Shown: positions 1 through 8,006, counted from the first letter of the stretch. The stretch: 8,332 bases of DNA from JAZDMK01 sp043800975 (GCA_043800975.1 JAZDMK010000201.1:1-8332); one strand, 5' to 3'. Program-made: numbers and translations. Notes: generated by a model not told the origin, from the sequence alone.

Positions 1-93
1 GGCTACTTTATGGGCCTTTTCAATGTATCTCAAACAATATATTCACCCTACACAAATCCAACTTTCAGGGCCGGATTTGAAATCAGACTTTAA
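1..93 (+). CDS. C-terminal end of a probable outer-membrane beta-barrel protein (partial)
   Basis: Frame 1 is open from the first base to the TAA at 91-93 and gives 30 residues ending NPTFRAGFEIRL. The start lies outside the window. The alternating polar/hydrophobic pattern with aromatic residues, ending in a strand FRAGFEIRL at the very C-terminus, is what the last strand of an outer-membrane beta-barrel usually looks like (the beta-signal read by BamA). Family membership cannot be fixed from 30 residues. A barrel of the T9SS machinery or a generic outer-membrane beta-barrel protein would both fit, and an ordinary soluble protein cannot be excluded. The gene ends 64 bases before the amidase gene on the same strand, so read-through into it is possible; no clear terminator hairpin is visible in the gap. 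Confidence 0.6.
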   Translation, partial: GYFMGLFNVSQTIYSPYTNPTFRAGFEIRL

Positions 94-131
94 TTGTTCT
101 TTTTTCGTTAAAAATTGAAATTGTTTTTTAT

Positions 132-139
132 TATATTTG
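132..139 (+). promoter_or_regulatory. Candidate Bacteroidetes -7 box upstream of the amidase gene
   Basis: TATATTTG matches the Bacteroidetes sigma-ABfr -7 consensus TAnnTTTG. The only nearby upstream TTG (115-117) sits 14 bases away, shorter than the usual spacing of about 19, so the -33 part is weak. Transcription would start at about 145-147 and leave a leader of roughly a dozen bases before the ATG at 158. The region is AT-rich, so a chance match is possible. Confidence 0.4.
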
Positions 140-157
140 AATGCTAAAACCAATTGA

Positions 158-3100
158 ATGAAGAAATTTTTACTCTTTGTATTTGCTGTTTTTTTATTGA
201 TAGGAAATTTGTTTTCGCAGCAGGATATTGTTGTTGTCAATAATTACAAATCTGCTTTCAGACATGCATACATTGCCAATCCCGCTGTGCCGCTTGGTTT
301 GCTGGAAGCTGTTTCTTATACCAATACCCGCTTAACTCATATCACATCGGATGAGCCAGAAAGTTGTGCGGGTCTTCCAAAAACATTCGGACTTATGGGT
401 CTGGTAGAAAACGGAAAAAATTATTTTAAAAATAACCTGCTTATTGTAGCTGCTTTATCCGGCGTGGATGTAGAACTCATTAAATCAGATCCTGCGGTAC
501 ACCTGATGGCATACGCCAAAGCTTATTCTAAACTTCTTTCTCAAATGAGAATTCAGGGTAATAATGTTGAAGACCATTCGGCCGTAATTCTTGCATTAAC
601 TGAGTTTCCTAATAATGTTACAGATGCAGGAAATGATTTTGCAGCCAACTCGTTTTTGTATTCTGTTTTTTCATTTATGAATGATATTGAATTTGCAAAT
701 CGATTTGATTTTCCTGCCAGAAACATCGATATGCCTCAGTTTTTCGGAGTAAATAATTTTCAGGTTCTGAGTTCATCATCCTTACGTTTAGCACCCGATT
801 CAATTATTTCCGGAAACGGAACGCATTACCAGTCACAGAGTATTTTAGCAATTTGTCCTGATTATAACGTTCCTCATTGCTCATGGACAGCATCAACCAA
901 TTACAGCTCACGTAGCGGTACTGCGATTTCTGCTGTTGTGATGCATACCGTTCAGGGTAGCTATTCCGGTTGTATTTCCTGGTTTCAGAATACTTCATCG
1001 AATGCATCTACCCAATATGTAGTTCGTTCATCCGACGGGCAGCTTTGTCAGATGGTTCTTGAAGCCAACAAAGCCTGGCATGTGACAACTGAAAATCCAT
1101 ATACGATCGGTTACGAGCACGAAGGGTATGTTACAAACCCTGCATGGTATACAGTTGCGATGTATCAAAGCTCTGCTAACCTGACCAGAGATATTTGTAA
1201 TGCATACGGAATAAATCCGCTGCGTACTTTTTTTCAGGATACGCTGGATAACGGAACAGCCATGGATTACGGGCTGCATTCATTGGGTGGCGAAAGCGGT
1301 TGCGTGAAAGTACGCGGGCATCAGCACTTTATAAACCAGACCCACACCGATCCTGCGCAATACTGGACCTGGGATTATTATTATAAACTAATCAACAACA
1401 ACCCTACAATTACAACTCTGAATGCAGCCTCAGGAAATTTTTACGATACGGGTGGGGCAGGAGCAAACTATGCAAATGACGAAAGAAAATTATGGCTGAT
1501 TCAACCGGCTGGCGCGACTTCTGTAACTTTAAATTTTTCCAGTTTTGCAGTGGAAGCCAACTACGATTTCATGTATATCTATGACGGTACATCAGTATTC
1601 TCTCCGAAAATAGGCCGTTTCAACACATTGAGCCCTGGAACAGTTACTTCATCAGGTGGTGCGATGCTGGTTGAATTCCGCTCTGATTGTTCTACAACGG
1701 GTGCGGGCTGGGCAGCCACGTGGACTTCTGCTGTAGCAGATAATACACCGCCATCCACTGCGATTACTTCACCAGGAACCTGGAAAACGGCCGACTTTAC
1801 GGCTACTTTCACTGATGCTGATAATATTGGCGGAACAGGAATTGAAAAAAGATATTATCAGGTTCTTGAAAATCAGGGCGCGGAATGGCGCGCCAATGCA
1901 AACCGCGGTTACTTCGCTGATAATTTTGATGTGGCGATTCACCCTGACTGGACTGTGTTTAACGGAAGCTGGAGTATTAATTCCGGAAGTCTGTATCAGT
2001 CAGATACGACAATCAGCAATACCAATATTTATGCAGCGTTGAATCAGAATTTATCAAATCGCGCCCTTTATAATTTCAATATGAAACTGGACGGAAACGT
2101 CACTAACAAACGTGCGGGTTTCCATTTTTACTGCGACAGCGCAAACACAGCGGACCGCAGAAATTCATACTTCATCTTTTTCCGTGTAGCCACCAGCCAG
2201 CTTGAGTTTTATAAAGATTCAAACAACACTTACTATCAGAAGAAAATAATAACAGGTATTACAACCAATATGTATCAATGGTATGATATCAAAGTGATTC
2301 ATGATCATATAACAGGAAAGATTGATGTGTACCGTGACAATATTTTTCTAGGATCATGGACTGACCCTGTTCCCTGGACGACAAACGGTAATTACATTTC
2401 ATTCAGAAGTGGAAATTGCAAAATGAATATTGGTGAAATAAAAGTGTACCGATCGCGCAATCCTTCGACAACAGTTGGCGTTGGAAATTTGATTTCAAAA
2501 GATATTCGATATGAAAACCCAAATCCTACAACGAATGGTGCAAAAATAAAATCCATCGTGAATGACTCAGCAGGAAATATTTCTGCTATAGCTTTTCATG
2601 GTCTCAATGTTGATTACACGCCACCAGCGTTTATTGCAACCGTTAATGACGGAAGCGGAGCAGATCTGGATATTACGAATGTGAACTCATCTTTATCTGC
2701 AAACTGGACTGCATCTACAGATCCCAATTCAGGAATTGCAAGCTATTGGTACGCCATTGGAACAACAGCGGGTGATAGCAATATCGTTGGCTGGACTAAC
2801 AACGCTCTCAATGTTTCATTTATTCACAGCGGGCTGAGTCTTGGAAGTGGAATGACATACTATGTTAGTATACGGGCATATAATGCGGCCGGATTAAAAA
2901 GCGGAATTACGAGCAGCGATGGAATAACTGTGGCCAGTTCTACGCTTGCAGGCTTCAGTGCATCGAGTACTCAGATTTGTGCTGGAGATACTATTAATTA
3001 TACAAATTCAAGCTCCAATGCATTGGGATATCTTTGGAATTTCTCTGGTGGAAATCCTTCTTCAAGCACGCTGGCAAATCCTGTCGTTGTTTATTCAACA

Positions 3101-3721
3101 CCCGGAGTATATGATGTAACGCTGAATGCATATGGAATAATTGATACAGCAACCATAAATCAAACATCATACATTAACGTGAATCCATTGCCTGTTGCTG
3201 CATTCGAAACATTCGACACGCTATTGTATCTGCCAGGGGCGCTAGCACTCTTTACAAACAATTCTATGAACGCAACTTCTTTTCTATGGAATTTTGGTGA
3301 CGGAGTAACTTCTACAGACCAGAATCCATGGCATATTTACGATACTGTAGGTGTTTATACAGTAACTTTAGTTTGTTACAATTCGTTGTGCGGAAACGAT
3401 ACAATCATTATGGATTCATTGATAAATGTGGGTTGGCAAACAGGAGTGGCAGATAATTTTAACAGCAGTGTTTTTTTATATCCTTCACCGGTAAGTCATA
3501 CTGCCAACATTTGTTTTCATTCAGATGAGCCTGGCTCTATAGTGTTATCACTGATTGATCCAGCAGGCAGAGAAATTAAATTGTGGAGTGGAAATACGCA
3601 AACCAAAGCACAGATTTTCGTTCTGGATGCTGACGCGCTTAATCTTGCGGAAGGTATGTACACACTAAAACTAAATACAAAATCAAAAGTTTATTCGTCA
3701 TCATTCATAAGGATTCGATAA
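158..3721 (+). CDS. Secreted multidomain N-acetylmuramoyl-L-alanine amidase with type A T9SS sorting tail
   Basis: The predicted activity is cleavage of the bond between N-acetylmuramic acid and L-alanine in peptidoglycan, outside the cell or at its surface. The 1187-residue product starts with a Sec signal peptide (residues 1-20, likely cleaved NLFS/QQ, no lipobox Cys). Residues about 30-130 resemble the lysozyme/transglycosylase-like domain found before amidase domains (AVSYTNTR at 51-58, FGLM at 77-80), but Asn56 stands where such domains usually have Glu. Residues about 255-412 are an Amidase_2 domain: His264 in VVMHT, Glu320 in IGYEHEGY, His388 in RGHQHF and Asp398 in THTDPA are the likely zinc and catalytic residues. 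A CUB domain follows (about 424-524, with Glu466, Asp470 and Asp510 placed as in calcium-binding CUBs), then an Ig-like domain apparently split by a concanavalin/LamG-like domain (about 584-767), a fibronectin-III-like domain (821-927), two PKD domains (930-1009, 1010-1091; the second has WNFGDG) and a type A T9SS tail (about 1102-1187, with FLYPSPV and LAEGMYTLKL). The start is chosen because it gives the signal peptide directly; there is no Shine-Dalgarno sequence, which is usual in this phylum. Confidence 0.9.
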   Translation: MKKFLLFVFAVFLLIGNLFSQQDIVVVNNYKSAFRHAYIANPAVPLGLLEAVSYTNTRLTHITSDEPESCAGLPKTFGLMGLVENGKNYFKNNLLIVAALSGVDVELIKSDPAVHLMAYAKAYSKLLSQMRIQGNNVEDHSAVILALTEFPNNVTDAGNDFAANSFLYSVFSFMNDIEFANRFDFPARNIDMPQFFGVNNFQVLSSSSLRLAPDSIISGNGTHYQSQSILAICPDYNVPHCSWTASTNYSSRSGTAISAVVMHTVQGSYSGCISWFQNTSSNASTQYVVRSSDGQLCQMVLEANKAWHVTTENPYTIGYEHEGYVTNPAWYTVAMYQSSANLTRDICNAYGINPLRTFFQDTLDNGTAMDYGLHSLGGESGCVKVRGHQHFINQTHTDPAQYWTWDYYYKLINNNPTITTLNAASGNFYDTGGAGANYANDERKLWLIQPAGATSVTLNFSSFAVEANYDFMYIYDGTSVFSPKIGRFNTLSPGTVTSSGGAMLVEFRSDCSTTGAGWAATWTSAVADNTPPSTAITSPGTWKTADFTATFTDADNIGGTGIEKRYYQVLENQGAEWRANANRGYFADNFDVAIHPDWTVFNGSWSINSGSLYQSDTTISNTNIYAALNQNLSNRALYNFNMKLDGNVTNKRAGFHFYCDSANTADRRNSYFIFFRVATSQLEFYKDSNNTYYQKKIITGITTNMYQWYDIKVIHDHITGKIDVYRDNIFLGSWTDPVPWTTNGNYISFRSGNCKMNIGEIKVYRSRNPSTTVGVGNLISKDIRYENPNPTTNGAKIKSIVNDSAGNISAIAFHGLNVDYTPPAFIATVNDGSGADLDITNVNSSLSANWTASTDPNSGIASYWYAIGTTAGDSNIVGWTNNALNVSFIHSGLSLGSGMTYYVSIRAYNAAGLKSGITSSDGITVASSTLAGFSASSTQICAGDTINYTNSSSNALGYLWNFSGGNPSSSTLANPVVVYSTPGVYDVTLNAYGIIDTATINQTSYINVNPLPVAAFETFDTLLYLPGALALFTNNSMNATSFLWNFGDGVTSTDQNPWHIYDTVGVYTVTLVCYNSLCGNDTIIMDSLINVGWQTGVADNFNSSVFLYPSPVSHTANICFHSDEPGSIVLSLIDPAGREIKLWSGNTQTKAQIFVLDADALNLAEGMYTLKLNTKSKVYSSSFIRIR

Positions 3722-3740
3722 AAAACTAAACCACCTCACT

Positions 3741-6700
3741 ATGAAAAAGATTATTTTTTCCCTGATTTTCGCTGCTTCCCTGATTTCATTCGGAAGCCAT
3801 GCAGCATTGATAAACAGTAATGCTGTCACAGGAAGTTGGAGCATTGCCACAAGCTGGGCCGGAGGTGTAGTGCCAACAGCCAATGACACGGTTGTGATAG
3901 TTGCTGGTGCAAATATTACTGTGGACAACAATTCCTGCATTGCATACAAATGCCGCATTTTAAATACAGGTATACTAAACTGTTCTTCTAATACGCTCAC
4001 TCTGGCTGGGGCTCTGACTTCAGTCAATATTTCAGGAACGGATTATTATTATGTTGGTAATGGGAATCTGTCTGTTTATACCGGTGGAACTTTTAATCTA
4101 CAGACAGGAACATTAAAGATGACGGGAAGTTTGCTGACGAATGGAGCTTTTAATTGTGGAACCGGAACCGTAATCATTGATACCAAACGTGCTCCTATTA
4201 CCTGGTCAGGAACCAACTCTCCTGTTTTTCATCATGTCATCAACAATGACTCAGTCCCTGTATCATGGCCTGCGGCAGGAGGTTTCGGTGTAACACTTCA
4301 TTCAACAAATACTACTTTCAAAGGAGATGTAACAATCAATGGATCCTTTAACAGAAACACAAGTGTTAATGCAGATGCAACAGTCACTTTCGATGGAACA
4401 ACAAATCTTTCCGGTGTTTATAGCTTTTATCTAAATCATGTTGTTATCAATGCCGGCGCTGCAGTATATGCAAACAATAAGAATTTTAACATGTACGGAA
4501 ACTGGACCAACAATGGTCTGTTTGATGGTGGAACTGGCACTGTAACTTTTTATTATGACCCGAACAAACCTTTTCCAATTCCTACTGATCAGACGATCAC
4601 AGCAAAGAACGGCTTCTTTTATAATCTTACTATAAATAAATCTACAGGTACCGTAACACAGATTGATTCGGTTGTTGTCAGAAATAATTTCCGGGTTTCG
4701 CGTGGCACATGGATAGCAGGACTGACGCCTGTTCGTTTATATGTAGCAGGGAATTTTACGGTTGTTAATATTGGTGTTTTTGATGCTGTTAATGGCAGGG
4801 TTATTTTGAATGGAAGTAGTGTTGTAACAACACAGAAAGTTTACACATACAACAGTACATTTTATAAGTTTACAATAAACAACACAGGTATCGGCGTATT
4901 GCTGGATACAAATCTGACAGTAACAAATGAAGTTGTTTTTACAAACGGACTTCTATATACACACGACGGAGCATATTTCAATGAACTGTATCTTTCAAAT
5001 AATGTTCCTGCTTCAGCTATTGGAGGATCTGCCTCAAGCTATGTTGCAGGTAAATTCAGAAGAGCAATTACAGGCACTGGAAATTATATGTATCAGCTTG
5101 GGCCGTGGCGTGGATTAACAGGTGTTTATAGACCTGTAACATTTGGATTAACTTCAGCAAATGGAGCTTCAAGTGTATTAATGTATCAGGACACTATTGG
5201 TAATATCGGAACTTACAAAGCAAACTTCTACACAAATATAATTCCGGATGCGGGAACACCTGCTGCGAATCTTTTATTTGCTTACAATCTTTCAGCCGAT
5301 TTCCCTGCGTCAACCTACGAGTGCGCGATTTCAGCTATTCAGGGTGCAAATCCACCGCCTTCTTCCTGGAGTACTATCTTGCCAACCATAGTTGGAGCAA
5401 CGGGAGGTGTCACTGGAACGATCACTGCACAAGCGCCTGCAACATGGGCAAACAATGCTTTTATTCTTGGTGAGCCTAATCCAGTTGTCAGCAATGAAAC
5501 TGTATGCGAGGGAAGTATTGCTAAACCTACCATTTTATCACCTATGGGATCCGGCGTTTTTGACTGGTATGATTTATCAACCGGAGGGACTTTGCTTCAA
5601 GCTTCCAGTATTTCATATTTAACACCACCTCTAACAGTAAATACAACATATTATGTTGAACATGTCAACGCAACAACCGGATGTAGTACGCATAGAACAT
5701 CTGTTCTTGTAACAGTTACTCCTCTCCCGCATGTTAATGCAGGGATCAATGATTCTGTGTGTAATGGAAATTCTTATGTTTTTTATACTGCGACAGCATC
5801 TGAGTATGGGTCTTTAAACTGGACTTCAATGGGAACCGGTTCTTTTTCAAATAATGGAACCATTGCCCCAACATACACACCTAGCCCTGCAGACATCTTA
5901 GCTGGTCTTGTAAAGTTAATTCTTACCGGAGTTGGAAATTCTCCATGCGGTAACATTACTGATACAATGCAGTTGAAAATTCTTCCTAATCCAACCGTAA
6001 ATGCAGGGGTTGATGATACGATTTGTGAAGGCAGTTCATTTGTTGTTTCTACTGCCAGTGGAATAGGATATACTTCGCTGGCCTGGTCCAGCTTTGGTGA
6101 TGGTACCTTTACCGGAAATAATACATTAACCCCAGAATATACACCCGGGCCCAATGACATTATCGCAAATGCAATCACATTAGTTTTGCAAACATCTTCT
6201 TCTTGCGGAACATCTTCTGATCAAATGATACTCCATATTTCAAATGCACCGGTAATACAGATTGTTCAGGACACTACTATTTGTTCATCACTTCCTTATC
6301 AGGTCGTAAACTCTTCTGTTTCCTTTGGTACAACGATGAGCTGGACAACTACCGGAGATGGAATTTTTACAGCTGCAACAACTGAAAATCCATTTTATCA
6401 ACCCGGCGCCGGAGATATTTCAGGAGGACAGGTTTTGCTTATTTTAACTGTTCAGGGCAAAACGCCTTGTTCCCAAAAGCAGGATACTACGATTTTGAAT
6501 TTCACATCAGCTGCAGATATTCTTGCACCCGCCAGCGATTCTACTTGTGCTACAACTGCATATACTGCTTCTGGAATTTCAGCATTCAATTACTCTTCAC
6601 TGAACTGGACATCTTCTGGCTCAGGAACCTTCACAAATAATGGCACGTTGACTCCCACTTATATCCCTTCAATAGCTGATACTGTTGCAGGCAGCATAGT

Positions 6701-7988
6701 ACTGACAATGGTTGCAGCAGGAAATGCTCCTTGTGAAGGTGACACGGCTCATATTCTTTTATATTTAATTCCCGAGCCTCATGCCTATGCAGGAATTGAC
6801 ACAACAATTTGTGCATTTACTCAGCTTACTTTGAATCATGCAGCTGCTTTCAATTATACAGCATTGCAGTGGCAAACGCTGGGTGATGGATCGTTTTCAA
6901 ACAATACCCTGTTAAACCCTATGTACACTCCTGGTACGAATGATCTTGCTAATGGTATGGTGAAGCTTATATTACGCGCTACGGGAAGTAATTTGTGTGG
7001 TGCTTCATTTGATACAATAAATATTGCAATTACTCCGCTACCTATGGCCAATGCAGGAGTTGATCTTGAAATATGTTCTGGTGAAAATATTTCCCTGAGT
7101 GGTAATTCGGGATTATACTTCTCCACTGTAAACTGGCAAACATCAGGAGATGGTGTTTTTTCATTTAATGCATCATTGCATCCGATTTATTATCCGGGAG
7201 CAAATGATCGTCTGGCAGGTACTGTAAACCTTATTTTTACAGTATTGTCAACCTGTGGAAACGACAATGACACAATTGTGTTAACCATTCATCCGATGCC
7301 AAATACTGAGGCCGGGCTGAATCAGATGATATGTGTTGGTTCATCAACAACCCTTTCGGCAGCCGGAATAGGAAGTTATTTGTGGAGCACCGGGGAGACA
7401 ACCCAATTGATAGAAGTTACTCCGACGGCAACAACACTTTATTATGTTACAATAACTAACTCTTTTGGTTGTACAGACTATGACTCCGTTAATGTCGGGA
7501 TCAAGCCCCAACCCGATATATCAATTGTAATAACTCCTGAATTAAATATATATTATGAAGGGCAATTCATTACTTTTAAAGCACTTCCATCTGGATTAGG
7601 TAGTTATAACTTTTATATTGATGACGTTCTTGCGCAAGCGGGCTCGTCAAATATATTCGTTACCAATGCTCTGCTGAGTGGGCAAAAAGTTACTGCCACA
7701 GCAGCTGTTGATGGCTGTATGGGATCCGAAGAAGTCAGCCTTGTAGTGCATATTATCCCAAATTCATTTACACCTAACAATGACGGGCGAAATGATATAT
7801 TTATAAAAGGATTGGACCTGACAATAATAAATCGTTGGGGTCAGAAAATATACTCAGGTTATGATGGCTGGAATGGCCAATATGAGGGTAAGAATGTATC
7901 TCCGGGAACCTATTTTTTTATTATTCGTATGAGTGACCTGAATGGAGTGATTTCCGAAATTAAGGGTTCTGTAAAACTAATTCGCTAA
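3741..7988 (+). CDS. Large repeat-rich surface protein/adhesin with type B (gliding-motility) T9SS tail
   Basis: The 1415-residue product has no recognisable catalytic domain and is probably a surface adhesin or structural stalk. It has a signal peptide (1-21, likely cleaved SHA/AL). Residues about 28-95 (GSWSIATSWAGGVVPTANDT) have the opening typical of Bacteroidetes G8/beta-helix-like surface proteins, followed by irregular GTGTV...FYNLTIN units to about 385. Residues about 425-577 form a linker domain that often follows such helices (SYVAGKFRR, then YRPVTF). An Ig-like domain spans about 580-661. Six tandem repeats of about 88 residues follow (664-1187), then a shorter related Ig-like unit (1188-1257) and another Ig-like domain (1258-1337). 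The end (about 1338-1415) is a gliding-motility/CHU_C type tail with IPNSFTPNNDGRNDIF, INRWGQKIYSG and final VKLIR. The gene starts 19 bases after the amidase stop, with no promoter visible in the gap, so the two probably share a transcript. Adhesion is inferred from architecture, and no ligand can be named. Confidence 0.88.
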   Translation: MKKIIFSLIFAASLISFGSHAALINSNAVTGSWSIATSWAGGVVPTANDTVVIVAGANITVDNNSCIAYKCRILNTGILNCSSNTLTLAGALTSVNISGTDYYYVGNGNLSVYTGGTFNLQTGTLKMTGSLLTNGAFNCGTGTVIIDTKRAPITWSGTNSPVFHHVINNDSVPVSWPAAGGFGVTLHSTNTTFKGDVTINGSFNRNTSVNADATVTFDGTTNLSGVYSFYLNHVVINAGAAVYANNKNFNMYGNWTNNGLFDGGTGTVTFYYDPNKPFPIPTDQTITAKNGFFYNLTINKSTGTVTQIDSVVVRNNFRVSRGTWIAGLTPVRLYVAGNFTVVNIGVFDAVNGRVILNGSSVVTTQKVYTYNSTFYKFTINNTGIGVLLDTNLTVTNEVVFTNGLLYTHDGAYFNELYLSNNVPASAIGGSASSYVAGKFRRAITGTGNYMYQLGPWRGLTGVYRPVTFGLTSANGASSVLMYQDTIGNIGTYKANFYTNIIPDAGTPAANLLFAYNLSADFPASTYECAISAIQGANPPPSSWSTILPTIVGATGGVTGTITAQAPATWANNAFILGEPNPVVSNETVCEGSIAKPTILSPMGSGVFDWYDLSTGGTLLQASSISYLTPPLTVNTTYYVEHVNATTGCSTHRTSVLVTVTPLPHVNAGINDSVCNGNSYVFYTATASEYGSLNWTSMGTGSFSNNGTIAPTYTPSPADILAGLVKLILTGVGNSPCGNITDTMQLKILPNPTVNAGVDDTICEGSSFVVSTASGIGYTSLAWSSFGDGTFTGNNTLTPEYTPGPNDIIANAITLVLQTSSSCGTSSDQMILHISNAPVIQIVQDTTICSSLPYQVVNSSVSFGTTMSWTTTGDGIFTAATTENPFYQPGAGDISGGQVLLILTVQGKTPCSQKQDTTILNFTSAADILAPASDSTCATTAYTASGISAFNYSSLNWTSSGSGTFTNNGTLTPTYIPSIADTVAGSIVLTMVAAGNAPCEGDTAHILLYLIPEPHAYAGIDTTICAFTQLTLNHAAAFNYTALQWQTLGDGSFSNNTLLNPMYTPGTNDLANGMVKLILRATGSNLCGASFDTINIAITPLPMANAGVDLEICSGENISLSGNSGLYFSTVNWQTSGDGVFSFNASLHPIYYPGANDRLAGTVNLIFTVLSTCGNDNDTIVLTIHPMPNTEAGLNQMICVGSSTTLSAAGIGSYLWSTGETTQLIEVTPTATTLYYVTITNSFGCTDYDSVNVGIKPQPDISIVITPELNIYYEGQFITFKALPSGLGSYNFYIDDVLAQAGSSNIFVTNALLSGQKVTATAAVDGCMGSEEVSLVVHIIPNSFTPNNDGRNDIFIKGLDLTIINRWGQKIYSGYDGWNGQYEGKNVSPGTYFFIIRMSDLNGVISEIKGSVKLIR
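4149..4895 (+). repeat. Irregular beta-helix-like units in the N-terminal half of the repeat protein
   Basis: Four degenerate units are visible in protein residues about 137-385. Each has a strand around GTGTV or a similar motif (valines 144, 215, 268 and 354), followed by a second strand of the form FYNLTIN (163-170, 230-239, 292-300 and 374-380). Spacing between units is uneven (71, 53 and 86 residues) and the DNA has diverged, so the similarity is at protein level only. The pattern is common in Bacteroidetes surface proteins and suggests a right-handed parallel beta-helix or stacked beta-sandwiches; the fold is inferred. Confidence 0.5.
5730..7511 (+). repeat. Tandem Ig-like repeats: six of about 88 residues plus one short related unit
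   Basis: Repeat units start at bases 5730, 5994, 6252, 6516, 6780 and 7044, with a shorter seventh at 7302-7511. The consensus opens VxAGxDxxIC, continues with YxSLxWxTxGDGxFxxN, then PxYxPGxxDxxxGxVxLIL and a second Cys. First cysteines fall at protein residues 674, 762, 848, 936, 1024, 1112 and 1198 (spacings 88, 86, 88, 88, 88, 86). Their partners are at 736, 822, 910, 998, 1086, 1172 and 1244, that is 60-62 residues downstream in the six full units and 46 in the short one. One disulfide per domain is the natural reading for an exported protein. The DNA copies are well diverged, so the array is old or under diversifying drift rather than a recent expansion. Confidence 0.88.
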
Positions 7989-8006
7989 CTTTAATGTGTT
8001 AAAAAT

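Noticed and set aside
141..161. Six-codon reading frame (MLKPIE) whose TGA overlaps the amidase ATG as ATGA.
   Set aside because: It could suggest translational coupling, but it starts upstream of or at the predicted transcription start, has no ribosome binding site and is short enough to occur by chance in AT-rich DNA.
1815..2042. Second + strand open frame inside the amidase gene.
   Set aside because: The in-frame amidase coding across this stretch continues a recognisable LamG-like domain; the alternative frame shows no recognisable protein features.
3701..4027. Antisense open frame of 108 codons spanning the junction of the two large genes.
   Set aside because: It overlaps the end of the amidase and the signal-peptide region of the adhesin, both of which are convincing. 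It has no promoter or domain support.
5783..6178. Antisense open frame of 131 codons across the tandem repeats.
   Set aside because: It lies wholly opposite conserved repeat coding sequence, has no signal or domain pattern of its own and is explained by the low stop frequency in the antisense of Thr/Ser/Gly-rich repeats.
5730..7511. Whether the tandem repeats might be a recent DNA-level duplication or a phase-variable array.
   Set aside because: Units are alike in protein but clearly diverged in DNA, with no long identical tracts or short simple repeats that would drive slippage.
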